A DNA stretch of 64,000 bases from Oopsacas minuta. Its lineage: Eukaryota > Porifera > Hexactinellida > Lyssacinosida > Leucopsacidae. The notes under the pieces are model-generated. The model was not told the DNA's origin and did no database searches. It saw only the letters and a list, made by a program, of their open reading frames with translations. The stretch lies in NCBI GenBank assembly GCA_024704765.1, contig JAKMXF010000310.1, positions 782,400 to 846,399 of the forward strand, read 5' to 3'. Positions 1 through 10,768 of this stretch are shown piece by piece (position 1 is the first letter of the stretch; the number at the start of each line of letters is the position of its first letter). Made by a program: the position numbers and the translations under genes.

Positions 1-60
1 GTGAGTTCACCATTTGGGCGGTCTGCTCGTGCACACACTAGTCTCAAAAACATCTCCTCA

Positions 61-885
61 ATGCCTCAGAAAATCCTCCCAAAGATATTCGTTGCTATCG
101 AAAAGTACAATGCGCAGGATGAATCATGTGTATCCTTCAAGGATGGAGACAATGCTACACTGATTGAGAAAAGTCAGGATGGATTGTGGTCATTCGTACG
201 TGTGAATGCAAAGGAGGGGTGGTCACCTTCTGATCACTGGAAGCCTATAGCTTTGAAGAAACCTGGAATAGCACCACCACCAAACATTAAACCGACTAGA
301 CTCACCAAGACAGTTGCTACTTCTGTTGAGACTCCTTCTCCAGCTTCAAGGAGACTAAGTAGTTACGAGAAGAGACCACTCCCTGTCCCTCCAGCAAGGA
401 ATCATAACAAGACAACAGATTTCAATTCGACTGCACCAGCTAGCTCCAGACTAGGATTGGATCTCCCTGATATACCTCATCGTACCAAATCTCCTAAGAC
501 CTTAGTAACACAATTGCAGCCTCTCTCAAGAGATGTAAGTAAATCACAGCATAAGGATAATCACGATCAGTATCTGTGGGGTAAAATGACACGTAAAGCC
601 TGTGAGGACCTTCTCCTACAGCGTGCTAAACAGGGGGAGTTCATATTCCGAGAGAGTCCCAATCGAGAGGGAGAGTTGGTGCTCTCAATGCGCTACCATT
701 ACAGAGTTCATCATTTCAATATTAAGCAGGAAGACAGCTGGTTCTGTATAGGTGAGAATTTCCGCGTGAAATCCCTCACCGAAATAATCTCACATTTCCA
801 GAAAACTCCAATCGCTTCTTACAAAGAACACGGTGATAAATTAATTGACGTATTCTTATCTCGACCACTTGATAAGAATAACTAG
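61..885 (+). CDS. SH3-SH2 adaptor protein, Nck-like (5' part missing)
   Basis: The frame is open from base 1 to a TAG at 883-885. From the ATG at 61 it encodes 274 residues. An SH3 domain lies near residues 9-60 (ALYDF-like start FVAIEKYNAQ, later EGWSPSDHW). A basic Ser/Pro-rich linker follows, with PLPVPP as a possible SH3 ligand. The SH2 domain is at about 170-270 and contains FIFRESP, the phosphotyrosine-binding FLVRES motif. The SH2 end (HFQKTPIASYKEHGDKL) resembles the Nck SH2 more than Src or Grb2; the SH3 also recalls SH3PXD2-type domains. Such adaptors link phosphotyrosine receptors to actin regulators in the cytoplasm. Nck has three SH3 domains and only one is visible, so upstream exons may lie outside the window. 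Base 1 begins GTGAGT, a perfect splice donor, and CAG at 67-69 could be the acceptor of a 69-bp phase-0 intron, so the ATG at 61 may not be the true start. Confidence 0.75.
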   Translation: MPQKILPKIFVAIEKYNAQDESCVSFKDGDNATLIEKSQDGLWSFVRVNAKEGWSPSDHWKPIALKKPGIAPPPNIKPTRLTKTVATSVETPSPASRRLSSYEKRPLPVPPARNHNKTTDFNSTAPASSRLGLDLPDIPHRTKSPKTLVTQLQPLSRDVSKSQHKDNHDQYLWGKMTRKACEDLLLQRAKQGEFIFRESPNREGELVLSMRYHYRVHHFNIKQEDSWFCIGENFRVKSLTEIISHFQKTPIASYKEHGDKLIDVFLSRPLDKNN

Positions 886-3524
886 ATCCAGTTGTTATTA
901 TGAACTATGTGTATACTGCTTTTATTTATGTATGTATATATTTATGTTGTTTGAAATGATTTTATATATGCTAATTTATGATGTACGTATATGTTAATTT
1001 TATTTGTTTTTTGAGATTAATTGTTTGCACTTGATTTAACGAGTGATTTGAATTTTAACTACCTGTAATTAATAATATGAATTATACCGTATTACAAATA
1101 TTAACTCGGTAATGCCGTGAGAATATTATGTTTACTATAAAGTGTACTTGATGTTCATACTTGTTTTTGTTTGTGTATTCAACTCCTTGCAATAATCCAG
1201 AAATTATTAGTAGCAAACAACAGCGTCACGCGCTTAGGGTTTAATTACGTAATTAATTATTCAAACAGGCTTGATTCTAAGTATTCCACATCTTTTTCTT
1301 GTGGAAAATGCATTTTATCTCTGGATCTAACAGGTTCTGATAAATAAAATGTATAACTGACTGAGTGAAGGTTGGTCCTTTTAATAACTTCTACCATTAA
1401 TTCATCGACTTTTATACTATTGAGTATTGACAGAATGATTCAGTACATATAATTAGGTAATAAACTAAATTGGTTCAATTTTACCCGATAGATCTTGTTT
1501 GGGTGAAAATCTTGCATGAATTCGAAGCAGAAATATAAATCTTCATAATCGGGCATGACAACATCTTTCTCAATCAGATTGGATGTCTGTCTCTAAAATA
1601 TCTCCCATCTATAGTTTGAACTTCTCGATGGACAATAGATAGAAGATATTTTAAGCAAGGTAGATAGATAAACACAACGTATGAATAAATTTTTCGATCT
1701 ATCAACAACGAAAATTATGTTTGAATTATAAAACTTCCAAGTATTCGAAGCTACGTGGCTCATAGTGCTGAGTTCACCGAGGGAGATTTTGCATCACCTC
1801 AGGGTGTGGAATTGTTCCAAGTGTCGAGCCTCGTGAAAGCGCACTAGTACAATATTAACATCATTTGGTTTTTGTTTGTTGGAGTTAATTAGTTCTCGTA
1901 GATCTTGTAATTTTCGTTGTCATAAGATTGTTCGTGGTCTCTATGAAGTGTAAACCACTAGATTAAGCAGCACAATATATTCCTGATCATAGTTATGCAG
2001 TTCGAACAAGAAAGTTATTTCCACGAATAATTATGCACAAAAATTGCAAAATCTACAGTAATTTATTTCATCCGCGGTACACTACTAAAATATTCAGCGA
2101 TTTAACCTGCTGCACCTCTGGATATCATTATACTTTCTTACTCCATATTTAAAGTTAGGAAGGTTGTGATTCCTCTATTACATAGTCCTTCATCTAATCA
2201 TCAGTCTAGATAACTAGCTACACGCTACTCCTATACATTTATGATTTATGCATAAATCTAGTGAAAGTCTACTATTTTTCATAACTCGTCATGAATGATA
2301 CGTATCGATTTCTTAGTAAATTACGTAATTACATTCTTTTCTCCATTTCCTGTTGCACCATATACTTCCTGAGAAAACCTGTTAATGACGTCTGTCATAG
2401 TCACAAGATATGGTAATTTTTAAATACGTATTAAGTAATATAATACATACATCGTCTACTTATATCTCATCAAACTACTACTTAAGTTAGGCCACTCTTC
2501 CATACATGTAATTGTCAAATTTATACTTGTTTTGAATTTATTCGATATTTATTTGGGAGATTTCCATTACCGCTATTATTGCTCAATTCAATCAATGTTA
2601 GTCATCATACTTCATATATTCACTTAATTGATATTTTTTGTTGTAATAAAATTCTTATTAGAAATACGTATCTGTAATTAGAGAATTTGTTCATACCATT
2701 TGAAAGCAGTGTAGTGATGTAAAGGAAGTTTAATTTTGAATGAGATTACAACTTTGCAAGATGGCAGTAATAGATCAAATTATGCAACCTGTTGAAATTT
2801 GCAGTTGTAGTCGGGATCGTTTATATGGAGGCAGTAACAACTGATGTTCCAAGAATTGATAATTGGTCCCTGACCTAATTATCCTGGCTATGTCACTGTG
2901 TCATCTATAATTTGTACATCCCTGCTCTCTATCTTTTATTATGATTGAAACTATAGTATATCTGTATAAGGTAATATACCAGAACATGTTTTGTTGAGCA
3001 TGGGTTCAGTGGAAAATTTTCGAACAAAACGATTCCCATTTTCAGATTATTTCAACTTCAGTAGACCCTCGCTAATCCCAACTGAGCTTGAAGGTTATAC
3101 AAATTTTCTAGATCCTATAGTATTGTTTCCATTTCGCAAATCCGAACGATTTATTTTGCAATTGGAACAGTGCTGTTTGGATTAGCGAGAGTGTCCTGTA
3201 TTTTAACTCAATTTTGTTTTTAAAACTTCAATACTTCTCCAGTTGTTGAGGACTGCGAAGTACAAATCTATTCAACTTCGATCTATAATTCGATGCCATC
3301 ATTTAGAACCCCACACCACTGTCTTGTGATGATCACTTTTCCAACAACATCATAATAATGAATAAATTCGAAATATTATTGGATTATTGAGTAATTGTAT
3401 TGTGTTAGATATCAAGAGAAGATTTACACTAGTGTAATCAACTAATGAGTGAGGAGCGATCTAAACTAATTAGATATTACAAAGTTTCAATTTTGAGAAT
3501 ATTACACACAAGCCGACTTACACA
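886..3524. other. AT-rich intergenic region
   Basis: No supportable gene was found. The stretch is AT-rich. A small inverted-repeat element lies at 3059-3198 (listed separately), and the 64-codon frame at 2991-3185 is an accident of that element. Confidence 0.6.
3059..3198. mobile_element. pogo/Tigger-type MITE
   Basis: The left end reads cagtagaccctcgctaatcc. The reverse complement of the right end reads caggacactctcgctaatcc, so the two ends form imperfect terminal inverted repeats. The length is 140 bp with no coding capacity. The right flank is TA but the left flank is not, so the left boundary is approximate. Its relatives are the other TA-flanked elements in the window. Confidence 0.55.
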
Positions 3525-6500
3525 ATGAGTACAATCTGTCAACTCATGTCCGATGACTTCGTGTACATCGGTCCTATAGGGGTAGGAACATTTGGTACTG
3601 TAGTCCGTGCTACCTGGAAAACTAAGGAGAAAGAGGTAGCTATAAAACGGTTACCTACTCTCAACCCTGAGAACCGAGAGATCCAGGTCCTCACCTCTCT
3701 CCGACACAAGAACATCATACAATTCTTCGGATTAGTTCGTGACAACAACGGATATGGGATTGTAACAGAATTAGCTGAAAATGGTTCTCTATACGATTTT
3801 CTACGTATAAAAAACAAAGCTAACGAAACACTAGATTATGATCGTGTTATCCTTTGGGCATTGGATATTGCCCGCGGTATGGAGTACCTTCATTTCCAAG
3901 CACCACAGACTGTTATACACAGAGACCTAAAGTCTAAGAACGTTGTTATCAATAGCAAATTCATGTGTAAGCTGTGTGACTTTGGTTCATCAAAGTTCCA
4001 GCAGAATTCCCTTAGAGAGGCTAGCACTTCTATTGCAGGGACTATGGCATGGATGGCTCCTGAAGTAATAAAAGAATCCCTGGTTATTGAGGCATCTGAC
4101 ACCTACTCATTCGCTATTGTTCTATGGGAGTTGCTGACCTGTAGAGTGCCTTATGATAGTCTTGAGAACATACAGGTGGCCTGGCTTGTGGCTATGAAAG
4201 GGGAGAGACCTCACCTCCCAGCTGAAGTACCTCAGAAGTTCAAAATGCTAATTCAGAACTGTTGGAAAGAGGATCACAAAGAGAGACCTAACTTCCAATT
4301 CCTAGTCAAGAACTTGGACAATCTAAAACTGGACCGTGATCTCCAGGAGAAGACCGCTCTCTTCCTGTGTAATCCTGAGAAGTGGCGGCTAGATATCGGA
4401 GATAAGAATGAGAAGCTCATGAAGCAGAGTAACGAGCTAACTGATAAGGAGAAGCAGCTACAGATCTGGGAGAGACAGCTTAACATTAAAGAGAAGAAAT
4501 TATTCAAAAAGGAGCGGCGACAGCAGTCTCAGAACACCTACCAGTCCCTGGAGAAGTGGACACCTAAACGGGTATACGAATGGATACGGGAGTTACGTAA
4601 GGGGGAGGGAGACGAGCTAGAGGATCAGTACGTAGAGCTAGCTAACAGATTCTATGCAGAGAGTATAGACGGTAGAGCTCTGATGTTACTGGGAGAGGAG
4701 GATCTGATTAAAATGAAGATAACAGGACTAGGTATAAGAATAGATCTCTTGGACTCTATCAAGGAGCTACGTGTATCTAACCAGAACCTTATGAACTTCC
4801 CTCCGTTAGCTGTAACGCTACCTACATTCACTCCACAGACCGTACAGAATCAATCTCTCAAGGTTGTAGAGATTATATTAATATTCGGCAGTATATGTAG
4901 AGTTAATACAGATATACCTCGTGAGAACAAATGGAAACTGTACTTAGAATTAGATGGCGATGAGAGTGCTATTCCTACTGTACAGTCAGTTCAATTTGTT
5001 ATTAATGACAAGAACTGGGACATAACTCTAACCAGACCTCCCTTCATTATGAACAGATGGCTGACAGCTGATAAACTAGGTATGACAGAGTGTAGAGTGT
5101 TATATGATGACCTCATAGTAGTTACTCCTGTAGAGAGTACTCATCTATTCACCCCGGACACAAGAGATGTTACAACTGAGGTTAAGATTACCCTTAAAAT
5201 TAAAACCACAAGTATGACACGTATGACGCCACACAACTCTCTTACCACGTCTGAATTATCTGTACCTACCATGGTTACTACCTCCTCTAACCAATTTGAG
5301 TTTTCTAGTGAGCTTAACCGCAGTGGCTCCAGTAATCTAATTGAGTACAAGGGAATAGAGCTTGTAGGTAGTTGGGCTAACCGGAGTCCTGGTAGTCTAG
5401 CCAGGATGATATCAAGTCAGACATGTCCTAAAAGGATCGTTAAGGGCGGTCCTATACCCACGAGCTATAGTACTACTAATCTACATCCTAATTCATCTAC
5501 TCGTTCTCAGTCTAGCATGTCTCATGTGTCTCCTCGTCTTTCTCACGGCTCCAGCAGTCTAGCCTCCTCTCCTTCTAATTCCATTAATATGAGGTTTAGC
5601 TCCCCTAGTCGGTGTTCCTCCAGGACTCCTGTCTCCCAGAGTATGTCACGTTCTGCTACTCAGTCATTCAGTCCAACCCCCATGTCACAAACCCCCCGCG
5701 AAAAGAGACACTCACTTCCCGCCAAGCACCATCAGATCCCCTCCCCTATGGTTAAGAAATCCTTCCGGTACGAGTCTAATTCCAATAGGCTGGAGAGTCC
5801 GGTTGAGAGAGACGACCACATGGTAAACGGGGTGGAGCCTAACAACGGGAGGGAGCACTACACCAAAGATAAAAATACTCAATGGGAGAGGACACATATG
5901 CCTAGCTTAAAATCAGAGGATTCATATCAGAGATATAGCAGTGATACTAGTTCTGTAGATAACTCTAACAGGTCACGAACTGGTACCCCACAGCACAGAG
6001 ATAGGAGACCTGACAGGAGAGCTAATTATCCAAGGAGGAATAATAGGAGAAGAGATGATACCAGGGATTATAAGAGAGATGATACCAGGGATTATAAGAG
6101 AGATGATACCAGGGATTATAAGAGAGATGATACCAGGGATTATAAGAGAGATTATACCAGGGATAATAAGAGAGATGATACCAGGGATATTAAGAGAGAT
6201 GATACTCTGAGGAGGAGAGATGCTCCAAGAGAATATGGTGGGACAGATAAGAAGGGCCAGCATTTTCGGAGAGACGATAGAACTAACAATCGGAAGGATA
6301 GAGATTCCAGGAAGTGGGAGGAGGGTAAGAAAGACAGAGATATATACGATTCCTCACAATATCGCCGCAGTTCTATTCCATACCAAACATCCAACTCACT
6401 CGAAGTTAAAAAGAAACCCCCCGAGACTGAGAACGATTCAGACTCAGAATGGACTGTCGTTGCTAAGAACAAATCCAAAAATAAACCAAATTACTACTGA
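3525..6500 (+). CDS. MAP3K20: ZAK/MAP3K20-like mixed-lineage protein kinase
   Basis: 991 residues in one exon. The kinase domain spans about 10-270: glycine loop GVGTFG at 19-24, catalytic Lys41 (VAIKRL), HRD 132-134, DFG 152-154, APE 178-180 (MAPE), all intact. A charged coiled coil (about 270-335) and a SAM domain (343-417) follow. A beta-rich segment at about 447-560 matches the position of the YEATS-like region of ZAK-alpha. This order is diagnostic of ZAK, the MAP3K that senses stalled or colliding ribosomes and activates JNK/p38 in the cytoplasm. The tail after 560 is Ser-rich, then Arg/Lys/Asp-rich, with about seven 8-residue repeats (DDTRDYKR type, bases 6051-6212), and ends in an acidic stretch followed by EWTVV and lysines. 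The family's C-terminus contacts the ribosome, so the basic tail may do so here (inference). A TGA-free frame with ATG at 3525 and no intron supports the boundaries. Confidence 0.88.
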   Translation: MSTICQLMSDDFVYIGPIGVGTFGTVVRATWKTKEKEVAIKRLPTLNPENREIQVLTSLRHKNIIQFFGLVRDNNGYGIVTELAENGSLYDFLRIKNKANETLDYDRVILWALDIARGMEYLHFQAPQTVIHRDLKSKNVVINSKFMCKLCDFGSSKFQQNSLREASTSIAGTMAWMAPEVIKESLVIEASDTYSFAIVLWELLTCRVPYDSLENIQVAWLVAMKGERPHLPAEVPQKFKMLIQNCWKEDHKERPNFQFLVKNLDNLKLDRDLQEKTALFLCNPEKWRLDIGDKNEKLMKQSNELTDKEKQLQIWERQLNIKEKKLFKKERRQQSQNTYQSLEKWTPKRVYEWIRELRKGEGDELEDQYVELANRFYAESIDGRALMLLGEEDLIKMKITGLGIRIDLLDSIKELRVSNQNLMNFPPLAVTLPTFTPQTVQNQSLKVVEIILIFGSICRVNTDIPRENKWKLYLELDGDESAIPTVQSVQFVINDKNWDITLTRPPFIMNRWLTADKLGMTECRVLYDDLIVVTPVESTHLFTPDTRDVTTEVKITLKIKTTSMTRMTPHNSLTTSELSVPTMVTTSSNQFEFSSELNRSGSSNLIEYKGIELVGSWANRSPGSLARMISSQTCPKRIVKGGPIPTSYSTTNLHPNSSTRSQSSMSHVSPRLSHGSSSLASSPSNSINMRFSSPSRCSSRTPVSQSMSRSATQSFSPTPMSQTPREKRHSLPAKHHQIPSPMVKKSFRYESNSNRLESPVERDDHMVNGVEPNNGREHYTKDKNTQWERTHMPSLKSEDSYQRYSSDTSSVDNSNRSRTGTPQHRDRRPDRRANYPRRNNRRRDDTRDYKRDDTRDYKRDDTRDYKRDDTRDYKRDYTRDNKRDDTRDIKRDDTLRRRDAPREYGGTDKKGQHFRRDDRTNNRKDRDSRKWEEGKKDRDIYDSSQYRRSSIPYQTSNSLEVKKKPPETENDSDSEWTVVAKNKSKNKPNYY
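6051..6212 (+). repeat. 24-bp in-frame tandem repeat in the kinase tail
   Basis: The unit agagatgataccagggatt plus ataag repeats about seven times. The first four copies are nearly identical and the last three diverge. It encodes alternating acidic and basic residues (RDDTRDYK). The antisense hydrophobic frame across it (5973-6263) is a by-product and not a gene. Confidence 0.9.
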
Positions 6501-6503
6501 ATA

Positions 6504-8001
6504 GATCTTACACCACTGCATTGACAATACCCTGCTTTCATTCCGCTTCTAGACACTGTTCTAATTTTTTAGACATAATTTATTAGACATTTTCTTTTTG
6601 ATGTATGTATTGCAATTTATCTCAATTTATTCAGTAATTAACCTGTAACATACCTAGTGCAATAGTTAATTTATTATTAAACTAAAATAGTGTTTATTTG
6701 ACAATTAATTATTTTCACAAGATACTACGTACAGTCAACTCTTGTTAGATAGAAATACCCGCTTATATGGAAGTCTGAAATTGTATAAATATGGTCCCAA
6801 ACTGTCAAAGTAAAATCGAATTAATCGTATTTTGAAGTAATTAATTAACGCTGCTGCCCTTGAGCTTCGATATGAGGAGACTTGACTGTATATAGTTGTT
6901 TCTACCCGAGGGAGCGAGGCGGAGGCTAAAGAAACTATGTCTTGTTTCAGTATGGATACTGAATAATGACGAGTTTATCGATCTATTTTGGATAGATTGG
7001 AAACATATTAGATATCCTTTATGATTATAGGGTTGCAGGACGTCCGGTTTGGGGAGGAAATTGTCTGGGTTTATTTCTTGTGAAGTACATCCCTAGTTCC
7101 TAAACCCTAGATGAACACATATTTCCCCTAGAAATTTTTCGGGTTAGAGAAAGAATGAAATACTAGTAGGTGGAGAATACAAGCGTTCGGATAACTGAAG
7201 TTCTACTGTCGATTTGAAAATATCAAAATTGGAATCTACATATTCGATTACCCCTGAATTGAAGTTGAAACGATATCTCTAGCATAATTTGAAAGTTATG
7301 CAAAAGGATGTGAAAATATGATTAATCATGTAGATATACCCTGCATGAACGAAAGTATTCAGCCACTGCTAAAATTTCCATACAATTATTTCTAATCTCG
7401 TCTATTCTTGAGGGCAATAAAGTAAAACTGTAAGATTTAGAATATGTCCCATGCCAAATTTGGATTCAGCGTATTTAAATTCCTCAGTATACAGACTTCC
7501 TATTTAGATACTAAAGGGTAATACTGAATATTCACTTTATGCCCTTTACACCCATTATACATTTGCTGATAGGTTTAACTAAGTGATACAAGGTTGGAAA
7601 TTTTCAAACTTATTTGTGAGTATTTGATAGAAATCTTAGAAACTGATTTATCAGAATTGTAGATTGCGAATTTGATATACCAAATATCCTCTGAATAATA
7701 ATATTTTATTGTATTGAAAGTAAAGGCTAGATTCACTATAGTATTATTTGTACCAAAATTATAGATATGGGCCCCCGAATTTATGAAAGATTGAGTATAC
7801 TGTTATTCCTCTTTATCAGCAACCTCCGAGAGATTCAATTTCTAACTGAATTTAGTGTGTTTGTAGATTGTATTTCCACACTCTAACTTCATATGATTAG
7901 AGATACTTTACGCTGTATAACTCGGGTAGGATGAGTAGCTTAATATTTTGTAATTTGTAAACTTACCTACTAAATCCTAAATCCTAAATTCAATCAGGGA
8001 C
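6504..8001. other. intergenic region with MITE and repeat debris
   Basis: No gene seen. One clear MITE lies at 6732-6888. Around 7230-7330 is a diverged copy of the dispersed repeat that also occurs at 17640-17820 and 23210-23440 (shared phrases such as gattacccct and atatgattaatcat). Confidence 0.5.
6732..6888. mobile_element. TA-flanked MITE, 157 bp
   Basis: Left end cagtcaactcttgttagat; reverse complement of the right end cagtcaagtctcctcat. Both flanks are TA, the target duplication of the Tc1/mariner-pogo superfamily. No coding capacity. Confidence 0.75.
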
Positions 8002-9594
8002 ATGAAGTCTGTAGCTACTTCTTCTACTTCTTGCTCCAGCCACCAACTGAGTGGTTGGTTCAGTGATACTGCTAAGAGACAACCTTTCTCTTTGTCAGCA
8101 TGGAGAGAGATGGGAGGGACAATAGAGGATAATCCACCGCGTGCTAATTACCACTTTATATCATCTAAAAGGAAAAGAGGAGAGATACCCTCTGGCATTC
8201 GTTATGTATTCTCTACAAATATGTTCTATGACAACCAGAAACCAAAGGGAAGAGCGTTATTCTACCATCTACAGGCACCAGAAAGTGACTACAACAATAG
8301 GACTAAGAGTTCAATTGATTTTGAATTATTCCCTCAATCTTCTGTAAAATCTAATGATACTACTATTACAAATGGAGATCTGGATGTGTTCTCTGAATTG
8401 GAAGACATGAAAAATTTCTCAAAAGATGATTTTAGTCCTCCTACACTGATACCTATAACCGAGTCTCAATTTTCCTTCTCACCTCATTCCCTCCATAAAC
8501 AATCAAGTGATGGTGATATACCTGCCAATTTGTCACTGAATACATCCTCAGAGGCTGACATATCTACAACACCTACTTCTGCACATATATCTTCAAGGTT
8601 ACCTTCACAACCTCTTAAATCGCTTGAGGATATGTTCAGCACATCCCAAGACACCCAACAGAATATTACTATATTTAATACACATACGTGTATATCTAGT
8701 AATACAGAGAAATCAATTTCACAGGAGTTCCTTGCTCCAACTCCCTCGCGACCTATTGCCAATCCTATTCACTCCATAGCTGAAGAGGAAGAGATTAATT
8801 ATTCTGAGAAATCTGTAGATATTTCACCGACAGAAGAAATTCTTAATTATTCAAAATCTGAATTCAGTTCGCCTTCACCGTTATCTATGAATGAGTCTCA
8901 ATTCTACTTCTCGTCACCACCCGCTAAACGACAGTGTAGGAATGAATTACCTACAGATCTGTTATTACATACTCCCTCACCATCAGATGATGAGCTAAGA
9001 ACATCAGATCATAGACCCTTATCTCCTACTTCACAACATTCATTACCATTTAATGATATTGATATCTTTAAATCTACTCCATCTGATACACAATTGGATA
9101 CAGATATTATTTGTGATAATAATTTGGATGTTATTGTTAGTTCACGTCAATCTCCAAGGACAGGAAATGTTAGTTCTCAAGAATTCTTTACTCCTAATGT
9201 TCCCCTCTCTGTTAATACAGTCATCCGCTCAATAGTTAAAGAACATGCGACCTCTCCTCTAAGAGAGGATGTAGCCTCTTCAGGATCTCCCCCAGATAAA
9301 GAGTGTCCCCTCTCTCCCTCTGATAAGGGGAATCCCCTCTCTCCCTCTGATAAGGGGAATCCCCTCTCACCATTGCCTACAGATCATATGATTCCAGAGA
9401 AAACACCCTCACCAATTCTATTTATAAATGATAAATGCTCAGATTCTACTACTACTTCAGATATAAGCCTAGAGCTATCTCCCAGTAGTGTTCTATTGAG
9501 TTATCATGATATAGTCTCTGGGAGTATAAAGAGAGCTTTGAGCTACTTCTCAGAGGACGAATTGACATTCCTTAAGAAGTATAATAAATGTTAG
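8002..9594 (+). CDS. unrecognised Ser/Thr/Pro-rich protein
   Basis: 530 codons, single open frame, ATG at 8002 and TAG at 9592. I do not recognise the family. Residues 15-95 look folded (WFSDTAKRQPFSLSAWREMGG, then HFISSKRKRG and YVFSTNMFYD), with a faint BRCT-like pattern (GG after a helix, then a hydrophobic strand) that is too weak to assign. The remainder is low-complexity, acidic, and rich in SP/TP sites, with recurring phrases (LIPITESQFSFS, PLSMNESQFYFS) and a 30-bp repeat at 9306-9370 encoding PLSPSDKGN. Basic patches (SSKRKRG, PAKRQCR) could be nuclear signals. The conserved-looking C-terminus (IKRALSYFSEDELTFLKKY) may be a helix and contains an RxL-type sequence. A nuclear, CDK-regulated role is possible but is inference only. 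Confidence 0.6.
   Translation: MKSVATSSTSCSSHQLSGWFSDTAKRQPFSLSAWREMGGTIEDNPPRANYHFISSKRKRGEIPSGIRYVFSTNMFYDNQKPKGRALFYHLQAPESDYNNRTKSSIDFELFPQSSVKSNDTTITNGDLDVFSELEDMKNFSKDDFSPPTLIPITESQFSFSPHSLHKQSSDGDIPANLSLNTSSEADISTTPTSAHISSRLPSQPLKSLEDMFSTSQDTQQNITIFNTHTCISSNTEKSISQEFLAPTPSRPIANPIHSIAEEEEINYSEKSVDISPTEEILNYSKSEFSSPSPLSMNESQFYFSSPPAKRQCRNELPTDLLLHTPSPSDDELRTSDHRPLSPTSQHSLPFNDIDIFKSTPSDTQLDTDIICDNNLDVIVSSRQSPRTGNVSSQEFFTPNVPLSVNTVIRSIVKEHATSPLREDVASSGSPPDKECPLSPSDKGNPLSPSDKGNPLSPLPTDHMIPEKTPSPILFINDKCSDSTTTSDISLELSPSSVLLSYHDIVSGSIKRALSYFSEDELTFLKKYNKC
9306..9370 (+). repeat. 30-bp in-frame tandem repeat
   Basis: About two full copies plus a partial copy of cccctctctccctctgataa plus ggggaat, encoding PLSPSDKGN. 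It sits inside the Ser/Pro-rich gene. Confidence 0.8.
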
Positions 9595-10515
9595 TACAGT
9601 ATATCACTTATCTAGTTGATTTATAATATAATCATTTTATCAAATTACAGTAGATCCGTTTAATAACTTGTGACCATGGGCTTATTGCTTTGTATTCGTA
9701 GAATATTTTTCGGAATACATTGAATTTTCTTAACCACAATGTGGAAATTCATTGTAAACAACGAAGATGCCACAATATTTAGTACTTTTTAGCTGAAAAT
9801 CGAAGGACCATAAGCGTTTCCACAACTTGGGAATAAAATGTTGACTATAATGTTGAGCTCTAATTTCTAAACTGAAAAATATAGTTTAATAATCCAAATA
9901 TTTCCATAAAGAAGCACCTTCGCGTTGCTTTAAAGTAACGGAACGGCGTTCCCCTCCGTCCCTCCCAATACACCCCTGGCCCAGTGGCGGATCTCTCAAT
10001 TTTCTAGTATTCTAGTGGGATCGGAACGTAGCCCCGCCCTTAGACAACAATAATTACTACCACATTAACCTTTCTACTGTCACCTAGGTTATCTTGAAAC
10101 AATTTGTCCTAACTGCGTAGTACACATTTTGTTGGAGTGTTTCAGATTGACTTTTGTGCTTGACAGGATACATTTGATCAGGGCAATAGTAATACTCGAA
10201 AATATTACTCCTTAGATCAATACAAAGCTATATCCCTGATATTTTTGTGAGATCACGTAATATTGAGGTTAAAATGCGAGTAACCGAGCCAAAATTTTAG
10301 AGTTTGCAATTTGAGCCAAATATTGCAGTGAATTAATAATATAATATATTAATGATTTAATTCCACAATTATCTTATGTTATGTTTGGCTACTCTGCTGG
10401 GATATCCTTATTCCCAGTTAGCTTGAGTCAGTACAAGAATAGAGATCGAATTTTTCGAATATGGTAGTACAAGTTATGGGTACAAATGTTGGTTAGACCA
10501 GGATTTGGCTATTCA
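9595..10515. other. intergenic region
   Basis: Nothing coding is visible. A GC-richer patch at about 9918-10040 (ggaacggcgttcccctccgt) looks like old transposon sequence, but its ends cannot be defined. Confidence 0.4.
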
Positions 10516-10768
10516 CTTGGAGCAGGGTTGATAAAAATCATGATTTTTTTAAAAAAATCAAAAAAATCGGATTTTTTTTATTTAAATCGGATTTTTATTA
10601 ATTTAAATCCGATTTTGTTTGACAGCTGACTGAACCATCCGGCCGTATCACCTGTCCTTGTTATAATAATGTATGCGTATTTATGAATTGTGAAGATTGA
10701 TACATATAAATAAATGAATACATAATTGTGGTCTATCTCGTAGAATATAGTGTAGAAAATAGAATAAT

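Noticed and set aside
2991-3185. 64-codon open frame
   Set aside because: Spans a MITE and has no protein pattern.
5973-6263. Antisense hydrophobic frame with a repeated IIPGIISL pattern
   Set aside because: A mirror of the 24-bp repeat in the kinase gene; no independent gene evidence.
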